Origin: Mesorhizobium sp.
GTDB lineage: Bacteria > Pseudomonadota > Alphaproteobacteria > Rhizobiales > Rhizobiaceae
Length of the DNA: 64,000 bases
Assembly (NCBI GenBank): GCA_004017275.1
Contig: SAKE01000004.1
Coordinates: 1 to 64,000 of the forward strand
Reading direction: 5' to 3'
Below are positions 36,011 to 50,486 of the stretch, in pieces. Below the pieces are notes generated by a model. That model saw only the letters and a list, made by a program, of their open reading frames with translations, made no database searches and was not told the origin of the DNA. Position numbers and translations under genes: made by a program. Each line of letters begins with the position of its first letter. Positions within the stretch are counted from its first letter, which is position 1.

Positions 36011-37258
36011 ATGTCGGTCGGAATCCGCCACGACGATTTGCGCCGTCGCAACCGCGCGATGGTGATCGCGGCCGTGCGCCGCTCCGGGCAACCCTCGCGC
36101 ACCGAGATCGCCGCGACAACCGGCCTCAGCCATTCGACCATATCGGCGATCTCTTCCGATCTCATTGGCGAAGGCATCCTGGCCGAAAGCAAGCCGAGCG
36201 AGGCCGTCTCGCTCAAACGCGGCCGGCCGCAGGTCGGCCTCAGCCTCAATCCGGAAGCAGCGGCGGTGATGACCGTGGTGCTGTCGCTGAATTTTCTCTC
36301 CGTCACCGTCATCGACTATGCCGGCCAGGTGGTCGCCGAGGAACAGCGCCGGCTGGACACGCTGACCATGCCACGCGATGCGCTGATCGGCGAATGCGTA
36401 GCAATCGTGCGGCGCCGCCTCGAAGATCCCGACCTTGACATACGCAGCATCGCCCGCATCGCGCTGGCGATCCAGGGCATCACCGACACGCGTGCCCGCG
36501 CCATGCTGTGGTCGCCGATCACGCCGCACACGGATATCGCCTTCGCCGACATTCTCGAAGATGAGTTCGGCATTCCCGCCACCATGGAAAACGACTGCAA
36601 CATGATGGCGATAGCGCTGCGCTGGCGCGATCCCCAGCGCTACCGCGACGATTTCATCGCCATCCTCCTGTCGCACGGCATCGGCATGGGCCTAGTGCTG
36701 AAGGGCGAGCTGTTCACCGGCACCCATTCCTCGGGCGGCGAGTTCGGCCACATGATCCACCGGCCGAACGGCGCGCTGTGTCGCTGCGGACGGCGCGGCT
36801 GCGTCGAGGCCTATGCCGGCAACTACGCCATCTGGCGCAACGCAAGGCAGCTGGGTGAGGACGCGGAACCCGTCGCCGATGTCAGCGATGCCGACATGCG
36901 TGCCCTGGCGACCGCGGCCCGCGAAAGGGATGGACCGGAGCGGGAAGCCTACCGCAAAGCCGGTGAAGCGCTCGGCTACGGCCTCGGCAGCCTGTTTGCG
37001 CTGATTGACCCGGCACCCGTTGCCATGGTCGGCGCCAGTGCTGCCGCCTTCGACCTGATCGAACCGGCACTACGCGAGGCGATTGCCCAGACCGCCGGCG
37101 GCCAGCACTCGAAATCGATTTCCTTCGACACCGAGCCCAACGAACTGCCGCTGATTCGCGAAGGCTGCGCGATGCGTGCGCTGACCTTCGTCGACCAGGA
37201 GATTTTCGCGCCCGGCGCGCAGGCGAGATCCGGCCTCGTCGGCAAGAACGTCGCTTGA
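36011..37258 (+). CDS. ROK-family transcriptional regulator (XylR-type)
   Basis: ROK/NagC-type regulator of 415 residues. A winged helix-turn-helix at residues 15-65 (GQPSRTEIAATTGLSHSTISAISSDL) precedes the sugar-kinase-like ROK domain with the zinc motif GALCRCGRRGCVEAYAG. The ATPase pocket has MENDCNMMAIAL. It diverges from xylF across two palindromes, so it most likely represses xylFHG and is released by xylose. GGGAGG lies 12 bases before the ATG. Confidence 0.9.
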   Translation: MSVGIRHDDLRRRNRAMVIAAVRRSGQPSRTEIAATTGLSHSTISAISSDLIGEGILAESKPSEAVSLKRGRPQVGLSLNPEAAAVMTVVLSLNFLSVTVIDYAGQVVAEEQRRLDTLTMPRDALIGECVAIVRRRLEDPDLDIRSIARIALAIQGITDTRARAMLWSPITPHTDIAFADILEDEFGIPATMENDCNMMAIALRWRDPQRYRDDFIAILLSHGIGMGLVLKGELFTGTHSSGGEFGHMIHRPNGALCRCGRRGCVEAYAGNYAIWRNARQLGEDAEPVADVSDADMRALATAARERDGPEREAYRKAGEALGYGLGSLFALIDPAPVAMVGASAAAFDLIEPALREAIAQTAGGQHSKSISFDTEPNELPLIREGCAMRALTFVDQEIFAPGAQARSGLVGKNVA

Positions 37259-37262
37259 GTTA

Positions 37263-37363
37263 ATGCATGTCGCTCAAAAGTGGCCCGGTTTTGAGACAAC
37301 GACATGCATAGAAACAAAGGCCTAAAGCGTGTCGCACGAAGCCGGTTCGTCGCGACGCGCTTT
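37263..37363. repeat. two-hairpin intergenic repeat (copy B)
   Basis: Perfect ATGCATGTCG / CGACATGCAT arms around AAAAGTGGCCCGGTTTTGA, then AGAAACAAAGGCC and a second palindrome AAAGCGTGTCG...CGCGCTTT. It matches the element at 25931-26030 almost base for base. It fills the convergent gap between the ROK regulator and phoB and overlaps the phoB stop. Confidence 0.8.
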
Positions 37364-38051
37364 AGTCTTCCCTGATCGCGTATCCGGCGCCTCGGATCGT
37401 GCGGATGACGTCCGGCATCCGGCCGTTGTTGACCGCCTTGCGCAGCCGGCCGACATGCACGTCGACCGTGCGCTCGTCGATGTAGATCGTCTCGCCCCAG
37501 ACATTGTCGAGCAGCTGGCTGCGCGAGAACACGCGGCCGGGATGACGCATCATGAATTCGAGCAGGCGGAATTCGGTCGGTCCGAGCCGGATCTCGCTCT
37601 TCTTGCGATAGACCCGGTGCGACTCGCGATCGAGCACGATGTCGCCGACCTTGAGCACGCTGGACAGCACTTCCGGCTTGGCGCGGCGCAGCAGCGCCTT
37701 GACGCGGGCCATGAACTCCGGGGTCGAGAACGGCTTGACCAGATAGTCGTCGGCGCCGGTCGAAAGACCGCGCACGCGATCGCTTTCCTCGCCGCGCGCG
37801 GTCAGCATGATGATCGGCAGCCGCTCGGTCTCGGGGCGCATTCGCAGGCGCCGGCAGAGTTCGATGCCGGAAACCGCCGGCACCATCCAGTCGAGTACCA
37901 GAAGGTCGGGAACGTTCTCCTGCAGCCGGATCTCGGCTTCGTCGCCACGCGTCACCACTTCGACCTGGTAACCCTCGGACTCCAGATTGTAGCGAAGCAG
38001 CACGCCTAGCGGCTCCTCATCCTCCACCACCATGATGCGTGGCGCGATCAT
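37362..38051 (-). CDS. phoB: phosphate regulon response regulator PhoB
   Basis: OmpR-type response regulator of 229 residues: receiver (1-120) with VEDEEPLGVLLRYNLE, phosphoacceptor Asp in LLVLDWMVP, Thr in IIMLTARGEE and Lys in LVKPFS; a winged-helix effector (130-229) with LGPTEFRLLEFMMRHPGRVFSRSQLLDNVWG. Binds Pho boxes when phosphorylated. Last gene of pstSCAB-phoU-phoB. No PhoR is in the window. Confidence 0.95.
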   Translation of the reverse strand: MIAPRIMVVEDEEPLGVLLRYNLESEGYQVEVVTRGDEAEIRLQENVPDLLVLDWMVPAVSGIELCRRLRMRPETERLPIIMLTARGEESDRVRGLSTGADDYLVKPFSTPEFMARVKALLRRAKPEVLSSVLKVGDIVLDRESHRVYRKKSEIRLGPTEFRLLEFMMRHPGRVFSRSQLLDNVWGETIYIDERTVDVHVGRLRKAVNNGRMPDVIRTIRGAGYAIRED

Positions 38052-38067
38052 CGGCTGGTTACCCCTG

Positions 38068-38775
38068 TCATGCCGCCGGCGCGGACATTGCCGTCTCGTC
38101 CTGCTTCGGACGATTGGCGGGCAGCTGCGTGCCGGTCAAAACATAATAGGCATTTTCGGCGATATTGGTCACATGGTCGCCGATGCGCTCGAGGTTCTTG
38201 GCGCAGAACAACAGATGCGTGCAGGCCGTGATGTTGCGCGGGTCTTCCATCATGTAGGTCAGCAGCTCGCGAAACACGGAGGTGTATTTCACGTCGATGC
38301 GCTCGTCGTCGGCACGCAGTTTGGCCAGGGCCGCGGCGTCACGCGCCGCATATTCCTCGATCACGCCCTGCACCTGGATCAACACCAGCTGCGCCATCCC
38401 GTCGATCGAATGCGACAGGTCGCGCGGCGTGACGCTCAGCCCGACGGTGCCGACGCGCTTGGCGATGTTCTTGGCAAGGTCGCCGATGCGTTCGAGATCG
38501 CCGGCCATGCGGATCGAACCGACCACCGCACGCAGGTCGTTGGCCATCGGCTGGCGCTTTGCGATCAGCGTGATGGCCCGGTCGTCGAGCTCACGCTGGC
38601 GCGCGTCCATGATGGCGTCGTCGGAGACGACGCGCTGTGCAAGCGCATTGTCCGAATTGAGCAACGCCTTGGTCGAGCCACTGACCATCAAGCGGGCGAG
38701 ATCGCCCATGTCGCGGATCAGCCGGCTGATCTGCTCCAGATCCTCATCGAAAGATGCGACGGTATGTTCACCCAT
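38068..38775 (-). CDS. phoU: phosphate signalling protein PhoU
   Basis: Two-repeat helical regulator of 235 residues. Each repeat has an E/DxxxD metal-binding pattern (LERIGDLAKNIAKR and LERIGDHVTNIAEN). It couples the PstSCAB transporter to PhoR-PhoB signalling and represses the Pho regulon at high phosphate (family knowledge). It lies between pstB and phoB. Confidence 0.95.
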   Translation of the reverse strand: MGEHTVASFDEDLEQISRLIRDMGDLARLMVSGSTKALLNSDNALAQRVVSDDAIMDARQRELDDRAITLIAKRQPMANDLRAVVGSIRMAGDLERIGDLAKNIAKRVGTVGLSVTPRDLSHSIDGMAQLVLIQVQGVIEEYAARDAAALAKLRADDERIDVKYTSVFRELLTYMMEDPRNITACTHLLFCAKNLERIGDHVTNIAENAYYVLTGTQLPANRPKQDETAMSAPAA

Positions 38776-38801
38776 GATCTTCGTCCCTCGTATGCCTGAA
38801 C

Positions 38802-39626
38802 TCAGCCGAACCGGCCGGTGATGTAGTCCTGGGTGCGTTTGTCGTCGGGGGTGGTGAACATCTTGTCGGTGGCTCCCTCCTCAACCAGATAGCCGAGATG
38901 GAACATCGCGGTGCGCTGCGACACGCGCGCCGCCTGCTGCATCGAGTGGGTGACGATGACGATCGTATAGTTCTGACGCAGTTCGTCGATCAGTTCCTCG
39001 ACGCGAGCGGTGGCGATCGGGTCGAGCGCCGAACACGGTTCGTCCATCAGGATCACCTCGGGCGACACGGCGATGGCGCGTGCAATGCACAGACGCTGCT
39101 GCTGGCCACCGGAAAGGCCGGTGCCAGGCTCCTGCAAGCGGTCCTTGACCTCGTTCCAGATTGCCGCCTTCTTCAGGCTCGACTCGACGATCTGATCCAT
39201 GTCGGCCTTGCGCTTGGCCAGTCCGTGGATGCGCGGGCCATAGGCGACGTTCTCGTAGATCGACTTGGGGAACGGATTGGGCTTCTGGAACACCATGCCG
39301 ACGCGCGCCCTGAGCTCGACGACGTCGATGTTCTTGTCGTAGATGTCCTCTTCGTCGAGCGTTATCTTGCCGGTTACCCGCGCTGAATCGATGGTGTCGT
39401 TCATGCGGTTGAGGCAGCGCAGGAAAGTGGACTTGCCGCAGCCAGAGGGGCCGATCAGCGCCGTCACCTGATTGAGGCGGACGTCGAGATTGACATCGAA
39501 CAGCGCCTGCTTCTCGCCGTAGAACACGCCGACCTTGTCGCCGCGCATTTTGATCACTTCGTTCGACTTGGCGTTCATCTTGTCGCCCACTGCGTTTTCA
39601 AGGGACTGTTCGGTCATGATGTTCAT
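38802..39626 (-). CDS. pstB: phosphate ABC transporter ATP-binding protein PstB
   Basis: ATPase of 274 residues: Walker [12 protein letters not shown], PstB-specific [30 protein letters not shown], signature [16 protein letters not shown], Walker [14 protein letters not shown] and switch [14 protein letters not shown] start at ATG 39626; a second ATG three codons later is possible. The longer open frame overlaps pstA and is rejected. Confidence 0.94.
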   Translation of the reverse strand: MNIMTEQSLENAVGDKMNAKSNEVIKMRGDKVGVFYGEKQALFDVNLDVRLNQVTALIGPSGCGKSTFLRCLNRMNDTIDSARVTGKITLDEEDIYDKNIDVVELRARVGMVFQKPNPFPKSIYENVAYGPRIHGLAKRKADMDQIVESSLKKAAIWNEVKDRLQEPGTGLSGGQQQRLCIARAIAVSPEVILMDEPCSALDPIATARVEELIDELRQNYTIVIVTHSMQQAARVSQRTAMFHLGYLVEEGATDKMFTTPDDKRTQDYITGRFG

Positions 39627-39643
39627 ACCAAAATGCCTTTTTT

Positions 39644-40960
39644 CTACCAGCGCCGCTCGAACCGACGCCGAAGCACGATCGCGGTGATGTTCATGGCCAT
39701 GAGGAAGACGAGCAGGATGATGATGGCGCCGGACATGCGCTCGACGAAGGCGCGTTCGGCTTCGTTCGCCCACATATAGATCTGCACCGGCAGCGCGGTG
39801 GCCGGATCGAAAGGCGTCTTCGGATAATCGGCGACGAAGGCGACCATGCCGATCAAAAGCAACGGTGCGGTTTCGCCGAGCGCACGCGCCAGACCGATAA
39901 TAGTGCCCGTGAGGATGCCGGGCGCGGCAAGCGGCAGGATGTGCTGGAACACCATCTGCATTTTGGAGGCGCCAAGACCGAGAGCTGCCGAGCGGATCGA
40001 CGGTGGCACGGCGGCAAGCGCCGCGCGCGTCGCGATGATGATCGTCGGCAGCGTCATCAGCGTCAGCACCAGGCCGCCGACGAAAGCGGCGGAGCGCGGC
40101 ATGCCTAGGAAGTTGATAAACACCGAGAGGCCGAGCAGGCCGAAGACGATCGACGGCACGGCGGCCAGATTGTTGATATTGACCTCGATCAGGTCGGTGA
40201 GGCGGTTCTTCTTGGCGAATTCCTCAAGATAGATCGAAGCGGCGACACCGATTGGCAGCGCCAAGAGCAACACGATCACCATCATGTAAAAGGAGCCGAT
40301 GATCGCCACGCCCATGCCCGACGTTTCCGGGCGGCTGGAGGCGCCATAGGAGAACAGTCCGGTGTTGAAATGCTCCGCCATCACGCCATCGGCCTTAAGC
40401 TTGTTCATCCAGGCGATCTGCTGGTCCGAGACCTTGCGTCGCGCTTCCTCGACACTGAGGTCGATCTGGCCCTTGAAAGCCGAGTCGAGATTGGCGGCGG
40501 TGAGGATATTGACGTCGCGCGTCGTGCCGATGACCGACGGATCGGCGGCAACGATGTCGCGCAGCTGGACGCGGGCGCCTTCCGACAGGAAGCCCTTGAG
40601 CTGCCTGATCGCCGGCTTGTCGTCGGGATTGATGCCGAGCTTGGCGACAAGCGCGTTTTCCGCGAGCTTGGGGTAGTTCGCCTTGATCAGCACGCTCGGA
40701 TCGGCGGCACGCTTGTTGGACGGGTCAATCACCTTCTCGTCGAAGGAGATCGGCAGCGACACCGTCGTCTGCCAGAAGGCGGTGTAGCCTTTCGAGACGA
40801 TGGTGATCAGCATGATGGCCAGGAACGCCAGGCCAACGGAAATCGCCACGGCGCCGTAGATGCGGAAACGGCGTTCGGCAGCGTAACGGGCCTTCAGGCC
40901 GATGTCGCGACGCGGATGGGCCGCGGCCCTGACCATCGTATCCATGGGGATGTCGGTCAT
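39644..40960 (-). CDS. pstA: phosphate ABC transporter permease PstA
   Basis: Permease of 438 residues, longer than E. coli PstA (about 296) because of an extra region of about 150 residues between the first and second membrane helices, as is common in rhizobia. The core has [23 protein letters not shown], the EAA-like segment [30 protein letters not shown] and [15 protein letters not shown]. Its start overlaps pstC by four bases (ATGA). Confidence 0.93.
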   Translation of the reverse strand: MTDIPMDTMVRAAAHPRRDIGLKARYAAERRFRIYGAVAISVGLAFLAIMLITIVSKGYTAFWQTTVSLPISFDEKVIDPSNKRAADPSVLIKANYPKLAENALVAKLGINPDDKPAIRQLKGFLSEGARVQLRDIVAADPSVIGTTRDVNILTAANLDSAFKGQIDLSVEEARRKVSDQQIAWMNKLKADGVMAEHFNTGLFSYGASSRPETSGMGVAIIGSFYMMVIVLLLALPIGVAASIYLEEFAKKNRLTDLIEVNINNLAAVPSIVFGLLGLSVFINFLGMPRSAAFVGGLVLTLMTLPTIIIATRAALAAVPPSIRSAALGLGASKMQMVFQHILPLAAPGILTGTIIGLARALGETAPLLLIGMVAFVADYPKTPFDPATALPVQIYMWANEAERAFVERMSGAIIILLVFLMAMNITAIVLRRRFERRW

Positions 40961-42423
40961 TCGTACTGCTCCCGGTATTTGCGCACGATGTAGAGCGCGA
41001 CGATGTTCATCACCAGCGTCAGCGCGAACAGCGTCAGTCCGAGCGCGAAGGCGACCAGCGTCTGCGGCGAATTGAACTCGAGGTCGCCGGTGAGCTGGTT
41101 GACGATCTTGACGGTGATGGTCGTCATCGCCTCGAACGGGTTGATGGTGAGGTTGGCGGCGACGCCTGCCGCCAGCACGACGATCATCGTTTCGCCGATG
41201 GCGCGCGAGGCGGTCAACAGGATGGCACCGACGATGCCGGGCAGTGCCGCCGGCAGGATCACCCGCTTGATCGTCTCGGAGCGGGTCGCGCCGAGGCCTA
41301 GCGAGCCGTCGCGCATGGCGCGCGGCACCGCAGTGATGATATCGTCGGACAGAGAGGACACGACCGGGATCAGCATGACGCCCATGACCAGGCCGGCGGT
41401 GAAGATGCTCTGGCCCTGGATGAAGGGCGACCCGCCGGTCAGCGCCGCGGACAGGTCGCGCAGGAATGGCCCGAGCGTGACGACGGCGAAGATGCCGTAG
41501 ACGATGGTCGGTATGCCGGCCAGCAGTTCAAGCGCCGGCTTGACCACGGAGCGCACCCTGGGTGTTGCGTATTCGGCCATGTAGACAGCCGACATCAGCC
41601 CGACCGGCACCGCCACCAGCAGGGCGACGGCGGCGATGTAGAGCGTGCCGGCAAGCAGCGGAATCAGGCCGAACTGGCCCTGGCTGCCGCCCGAACCGGC
41701 AGCGGCAAAACGCGGATCCCAGACCGTGCCGAAGAAGAAATTCATCGGCGAGACGCTCTCGAAGAAGGTGATCGTCTGGAACAGCATCGAAAGCACGATG
41801 CCGACCGTGGTCAGGATGGCGATGGTGGAGGCAGCGAGCAGTCCCCACAGCATCAGCCTCTCGACATTGTTGCGCGCCCTGGAGCGCGGCGCGATCTGCC
41901 TGAGCGCATAGAAGGCGCCGGCGATCGACAAAGCGAGAATGACGACGGCACCGAACAAGCCGAGCCGGTCCTGGACCTTGTTCGCCTCGACGGCGATCGG
42001 GATCATGTAGTCCTGGGTGTCGCTCGCCAGTGCCACGCCCTTGGCGGCGAGCAGCGGCTGCAGCTCGGCGAAGCTGGCAGGCAGCGCGGCCAATGTGCCT
42101 GCATCGAGTTTGCGCAGGCCCCTGGCGAGGCTCTTTACCAGGCTGACGTCCAGCGCCTCGCTGGCAACCTTGCTGTTGACGGTGCGCTCGGGCAAGGCAG
42201 CGTGAATGTTTCGGTCAAGATAGACCGAAGAGCCGACGGCCCAGACGGCAAGCAGCAAAAGAGCAGGCAGGACGGCGAGCAGGAAGGCCCACCAGCCGTG
42301 ATAATGGGCACGCGAATGCGGCTTGACCTTGCCATTGTCCTGGGCCGCGGCACGCTGGCGGCCGATGAAAAAGGCAACCAGGCCGATGGCAACGACGATG
42401 GCCAGTACGAGCAAGGACGACAT
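40957..42423 (-). CDS. pstC: phosphate ABC transporter permease PstC
   Basis: Permease of 488 residues, longer than the usual 320 owing to an N-terminal region with extra membrane helices. The core contains GLIPLLAGTLYIAAVALLVAVPVGLMSAVYMAEYA, the EAA-like loop and ASRAIGETMIVVLAAG. It is separated from pstS by 96 bp with a hairpin. Confidence 0.93.
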   Translation of the reverse strand: MSSLLVLAIVVAIGLVAFFIGRQRAAAQDNGKVKPHSRAHYHGWWAFLLAVLPALLLLAVWAVGSSVYLDRNIHAALPERTVNSKVASEALDVSLVKSLARGLRKLDAGTLAALPASFAELQPLLAAKGVALASDTQDYMIPIAVEANKVQDRLGLFGAVVILALSIAGAFYALRQIAPRSRARNNVERLMLWGLLAASTIAILTTVGIVLSMLFQTITFFESVSPMNFFFGTVWDPRFAAAGSGGSQGQFGLIPLLAGTLYIAAVALLVAVPVGLMSAVYMAEYATPRVRSVVKPALELLAGIPTIVYGIFAVVTLGPFLRDLSAALTGGSPFIQGQSIFTAGLVMGVMLIPVVSSLSDDIITAVPRAMRDGSLGLGATRSETIKRVILPAALPGIVGAILLTASRAIGETMIVVLAAGVAANLTINPFEAMTTITVKIVNQLTGDLEFNSPQTLVAFALGLTLFALTLVMNIVALYIVRKYREQYE

Positions 42424-42477
42424 GGACCCACCCCAAGGGAAATTCTAACGCAGCCGCCATTGCGACATGCGGTGAAA

Positions 42478-42506
42478 CCAGGGCGCGGATTTGGCCCGCG
42501 CCCTGG
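42478..42506 (-). terminator. hairpin between pstS and pstC
   Basis: Perfect 11-bp stem CCAGGGCGCGG / CCGCGCCCTGG with a seven-base loop, 13 bp after pstS ends. No T-run. It likely attenuates read-through or stabilises the pstS mRNA so that PstS is made in excess. Confidence 0.65.
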
Positions 42507-42519
42507 TCCGGTAGTTTGA

Positions 42520-43548
42520 CTACATCGCCTTTCCGGCGGCGAAAGCGTCGCGCTGGGCCTGACGCTCGGCGTCCGGAGCAGCCACGAGGCCGTATTCGGC
42601 GAGCGGGCTCTCGGGGCCAACCATCTGGTCGTCAAGGAAGAATTCGACATATTCCTTCAGGCCCGGAACAACGCCGAGATGCGCCTTCTTCACGTAGAAG
42701 AACAGCGGGCGCGAAACCGGGTATTTGCCGGTAGCGATCGTTTCGGTCGAAGGCACGATGCCTTCCACGGTGGCGACCTTCAGCTTGTCGGCGTTGTTCT
42801 CGTAGAAGGAGAGGCCGAACACGCCGACACCGGTCTTGTTGGAGTCGATGCGTGCAAGTGTCTCGGTGTAATCGCCATCGATGTCGACAGCCTTGCCGTC
42901 CTTGCGGATGGCGATGCAGGTCTTGCCGATTTCCTTGTCGTCGCTGATGCCGGTGGCCTTGATGGCGGCCTTGTCGCAGCCGGCGTCGAGAAGCTTGGTC
43001 TCGAACACTTCGCGGGTGCCGTGCTTTTCGCCGGGGATATAGGCGGCAATGTCCCAGTCGGGCAGCTTCGGATTGACCTGGCTCCACTTGGTGTTCGGAT
43101 TGTCGACCAGTTTGCCATCGACGACCAGCTTGGCGGCGAGCGCCTTGTAGATGTCGGCGGGAACCAGCGCCCAGTCCGGACCCTTGATGTCGGTGGCGAA
43201 GACGATGCCGTCATAGCCGATGCGGACTTCCTGGACTTCCTTCACGCCGGCGTCGGCGCAGGACTTCAGTTCGTCCTTCTTGATCGGACGCGACGAGTTG
43301 GCGATGTCGATCGTGTCTTCGCCAACGCCCTTGCAGAATTCCTTGATGCCGGCGCCGCTGCCGCCGGATTCGACAACTGGGGTCTTGAAGTTCGTGAAGG
43401 TTTCGCCGAACTGCTCGGCGACGATCTTGGCATAGGGTAGCACGGTCGATGATCCGGCGACCTGTATCTGGTCGCGCGCGGCGGCGAAGCCGGACGACGC
43501 GGCGAGCGCAAGCGCCGCGGCCGACGCCGTATAGAGGAATTTCTTCAT
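42520..43548 (-). CDS. pstS: phosphate-binding periplasmic protein PstS
   Basis: Periplasmic phosphate-binding protein of 342 residues with a Sec signal (LYTASAAALALAASSGFAAA). Phosphate-binding segments: VAGSSTVLPYA, VESGGSGAGIKEFCKG and NSSRPIKKDE. GGAG precedes the ATG. First gene of the pst-pho operon, behind a Pho box at 43629-43657. Confidence 0.93.
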   Translation of the reverse strand: MKKFLYTASAAALALAASSGFAAARDQIQVAGSSTVLPYAKIVAEQFGETFTNFKTPVVESGGSGAGIKEFCKGVGEDTIDIANSSRPIKKDELKSCADAGVKEVQEVRIGYDGIVFATDIKGPDWALVPADIYKALAAKLVVDGKLVDNPNTKWSQVNPKLPDWDIAAYIPGEKHGTREVFETKLLDAGCDKAAIKATGISDDKEIGKTCIAIRKDGKAVDIDGDYTETLARIDSNKTGVGVFGLSFYENNADKLKVATVEGIVPSTETIATGKYPVSRPLFFYVKKAHLGVVPGLKEYVEFFLDDQMVGPESPLAEYGLVAAPDAERQAQRDAFAAGKAM

Positions 43549-44070
43549 GTGGCCTGCTCCTGTTCGGAAGATGGTCTCTCGGCGCCTGTGTCTCTCTCGA
43601 CGCCCGCTGAGGCCAATAGCCTTCGATTATAACAGTCGCATGACAGTTTGATGTCACCCCGGTAACGCGTCATCGCGATGAGCAAAACGCTGCCTGGCAG
43701 ACGCTCCAGATGCAGCACGGCTTTGTCTCCGGAATCAGAGACTTGCTCCGTTTGGACCGAAGCTGGCCGGCGATTTGGGATTAGCCGGCCTTTATGAAGA
43801 AAAGCCGGACGGGAGCGCGTTGCTCTCGGCCAGACGGTGTCGTGGCCGGGCCATCGCCGAAAACAGGTCCGTTGGGGTAGGTTGACGCTGTTCCATGCTG
43901 GCGGTCGCTGCTCCCGCCCGTAACTGGAGAGCGGAATTCGAATGTGGCCATTGTCTCGGCTGGCCGCCGCCTTTGATATGGTGCGATCGCGCCATAGTCT
44001 TTGGCGTTGGCTGGGGCGCGAATCTTCACCGCATCCCGCAATCGGCCAGAACCGGCGCGGCGCCGACCTC
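43549..44070. other. 522-bp intergenic region upstream of pstS
   Basis: It holds the pstS leader, the Pho box (43629-43657) and a GGCCGGC / GCCGGCC stem-loop at 43765-43790 of unknown role. Short frames in it are not convincing as genes. It also lies downstream of the hybrid kinase stop. Confidence 0.6.
43629..43657 (-). promoter_or_regulatory. Pho box (three 11-bp units)
   Basis: Minus strand reads GTGACAT-CAAA-CTGTCAT-GCGA-CTGTTAT: three 7-mers at exact 11-bp spacing. The last two fit the CTGTCAT-N4-CTGTCAT PhoB consensus with one mismatch. It lies about 80 bp before pstS, so PhoB activates its own operon. Confidence 0.87.
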
Positions 44071-48642
<4,572 letters not shown>

Positions 48643-48832
48643 GCCGTCCCCACCCCGAAAACCAAGGCCGAACCCTCCTCCGCGGTTCGTCGGCGGAATG
48701 TGCCCGAGAAGCATTAACGATCCGCTAACCTTAACGGCCGGGTGCACACATCGGCTGGCGCGGCTTGCTTCATTGCCCCCGGTTGTCGGCGGGGTCGAAG
48801 CCGCTATATAAGCGCCGGCAGAGGTATTGCTG

Positions 48833-49183
48833 ATGTTTGGACGGATTGTGCCTTTTTGCGTGGGGCTGGCGCTGCTTTTCGGCAGTGGCTGCTCGCGCAG
48901 TTATGACGGCACTGTCGTCATTCCGAGACCGCTCGATGTCCGGCGTTTCTGGGATCGTCCGCCATCGAATGTCGACTACGGGCCATCCGAGGTCGAGAAC
49001 GGCGCCTTTCCGGTGGCGCCGCAGCCGCCGAGGCGATTTTCCGAGCGCAAGGTCACCCATGCCGCGCCGAGACGGCACCAGACAAGGCAGCCCCCGTCAG
49101 CGTCCCTGTCCGCGCCAGCGAGACCGCTCACATGCAGGAACGTCAGCGTACCCGGCAAGAGACCTCGCATGGTCTGCGATTAG
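48833..49183 (+). CDS. small putative lipoprotein
   Basis: A 116-residue protein with a hydrophobic signal (IVPFCVGLALLFGSGC); the Gly-Ser-Gly-Cys resembles a lipobox but is not ideal. The mature part is Pro/Arg-rich with no domain recognised. AGAGG precedes ATG 48833. It diverges from the hybrid kinase. Confidence 0.6.
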   Translation: MFGRIVPFCVGLALLFGSGCSRSYDGTVVIPRPLDVRRFWDRPPSNVDYGPSEVENGAFPVAPQPPRRFSERKVTHAAPRRHQTRQPPSASLSAPARPLTCRNVSVPGKRPRMVCD

Positions 49184-49245
49184 AGCAGTCGGTTTTCGGC
49201 TAAGATCACGCTCAAACGACACGATAAGCAGACGTGAACTGGCCT

Positions 49246-49482
49246 CTACAGCGAGGCAGCGCCCTTTCTCGGCTCTTTCGCACCGAGCTTGTCGAGTGCA
49301 AGGCGAACCTGACGCAGATCGTCCTGCCAGCCGTCATCGTCGTCCATTGGGCTCTCCGTGGCGGCCCGCTGCAGCCCACGAGCCTCGGATTCGATCTCAC
49401 GCAGTTCAGCGATTTTCTGTTCGGTGGTCAGGGAGTCGTCTACGACGATCTCCAGCACCCGCATTTCCCTGAACGTAGCCAT
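49246..49482 (-). CDS. small acidic hypothetical protein (78 aa), EcfG-type promoter
   Basis: A 78-residue, soluble, mostly helical-looking protein (TTEQKIAELREIESEARGLQ, then an Asp-rich MDDDDGWQDDLRQVR). GGGAGA precedes the ATG. An exact EcfG promoter lies about 30 bp upstream, which both supports the gene and places it in the general stress regulon, 20 kb from the ecfG locus. Confidence 0.75.
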   Translation of the reverse strand: MATFREMRVLEIVVDDSLTTEQKIAELREIESEARGLQRAATESPMDDDDGWQDDLRQVRLALDKLGAKEPRKGAASL

Positions 49483-49510
49483 GGCGTTTCTCCCGGCTGA
49501 TGTCGATCAC

Positions 49511-49535
49511 AACGCCGTGAGCGCCTCTCTGTTCC
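49511..49535 (-). promoter_or_regulatory. EcfG-type promoter of the 78-aa gene
   Basis: Minus strand reads GGAAC-N16-CGTT, 29 bp before the ATG at 49482. Confidence 0.8.
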
Positions 49536-49571
49536 AGCGAGGGCTAGCTGTTGAGGCTCCACAGCTAGCGG

Positions 49572-50486
49572 TCAATCGGCCGGGAAAAATGCCGGGCCGA
49601 CGACGCGCACCAGCCGCTTGCCGGCCTCGATCGACTGCTGGGCGGCGCCCGAGGCTTCGGTGCCGGTCGCGGCAATGGCCGCAACGGTGTCCAGATCCGG
49701 TTTTACCGTTGGCAGCGGAATGATGGCGTTGCTCATGTCGGCGGGCGTCACCGTCCTTGCCCGCAGTTCGGTGACCCGCTGGTAATAGCGCTTGACGTCG
49801 CATGCCTTGAAATTCGCGTCATCGCGGTATCTGAAGGCCGCTGGCAGCTCGGTATAGGGCTTGCGCGTATCGAGCGCGACCATCTGGTCGGTTTCGAGGC
49901 TGGCGTCGCTCAACGTGTAGAGGTCGACGCTTGGATCATCACAGATGTAGCGGCACTGATCGGCCGTCTCCTTCATGTCGCCGCTGGCGGCAAATTGCGA
50001 CTTTGGCGCTGGGAAGAAATATCCGTCCGACAGGCGCACGCAAAACAGCATCGCATTGCCACCGAGCGTGGCTCCCGCTGATTGGGTGGTACCGGGCGCG
50101 GCGCGCGCAGGCCGTTGCTTTGCAGAAGGCGTGCAGCCAAGCGCGATGAAACGCGCCTGCAGGCCCGATGTGTCGCGGGCCGAATTCCCAGCCGCAGCGA
50201 TCCGGCGCTGCACATCCGTGCGGCTCCTGACGAGGTCGGCGCAAGCGTTGAAGAGGCCACCGAGCGAACTTTTCGCCATGCACTGCCGCTGTCTCTCGAT
50301 AGTCTGGATGGCGGCAAGTTGCCGGCGCAGCTGGGCAAGCTCCGGGCTCGCCCCGCCGCTGGGGCCGGCCGAAAGCAACTGGCTTCTGATCGCGCCGCAG
50401 CTGTCCGCGTAGGACGAAAGCGTGCCGAGAAAAAACGCCGACGCCGATATCAGCGCGATCATCATGAGAAGCGAGAAACGGGTCAT
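49572..50486 (-). CDS. DUF2865-like exported protein
   Basis: A 304-residue protein with a signal-anchor or signal peptide (LLMMIALISASAFFLGTLSSYA). A helical region (SPELAQLRRQLAAIQTIERQRQC) is followed by MLFCVRLSDGYFFPAPKSQF and CRYICDDPSVDLYTL, a Cys-containing segment found in rhizobial DUF2865 proteins. The function is unknown. AAGGACC lies before the ATG. Confidence 0.75.
   Translation of the reverse strand: MTRFSLLMMIALISASAFFLGTLSSYADSCGAIRSQLLSAGPSGGASPELAQLRRQLAAIQTIERQRQCMAKSSLGGLFNACADLVRSRTDVQRRIAAAGNSARDTSGLQARFIALGCTPSAKQRPARAAPGTTQSAGATLGGNAMLFCVRLSDGYFFPAPKSQFAASGDMKETADQCRYICDDPSVDLYTLSDASLETDQMVALDTRKPYTELPAAFRYRDDANFKACDVKRYYQRVTELRARTVTPADMSNAIIPLPTVKPDLDTVAAIAATGTEASGAAQQSIEAGKRLVRVVGPAFFPAD

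Noticed and set aside
43781..44070. Minus-strand frame upstream of pstS
   Set aside because: Arg/Pro/Ser-rich translation of high-GC DNA with no conserved feature; it overlaps the end of the hybrid kinase in another frame.
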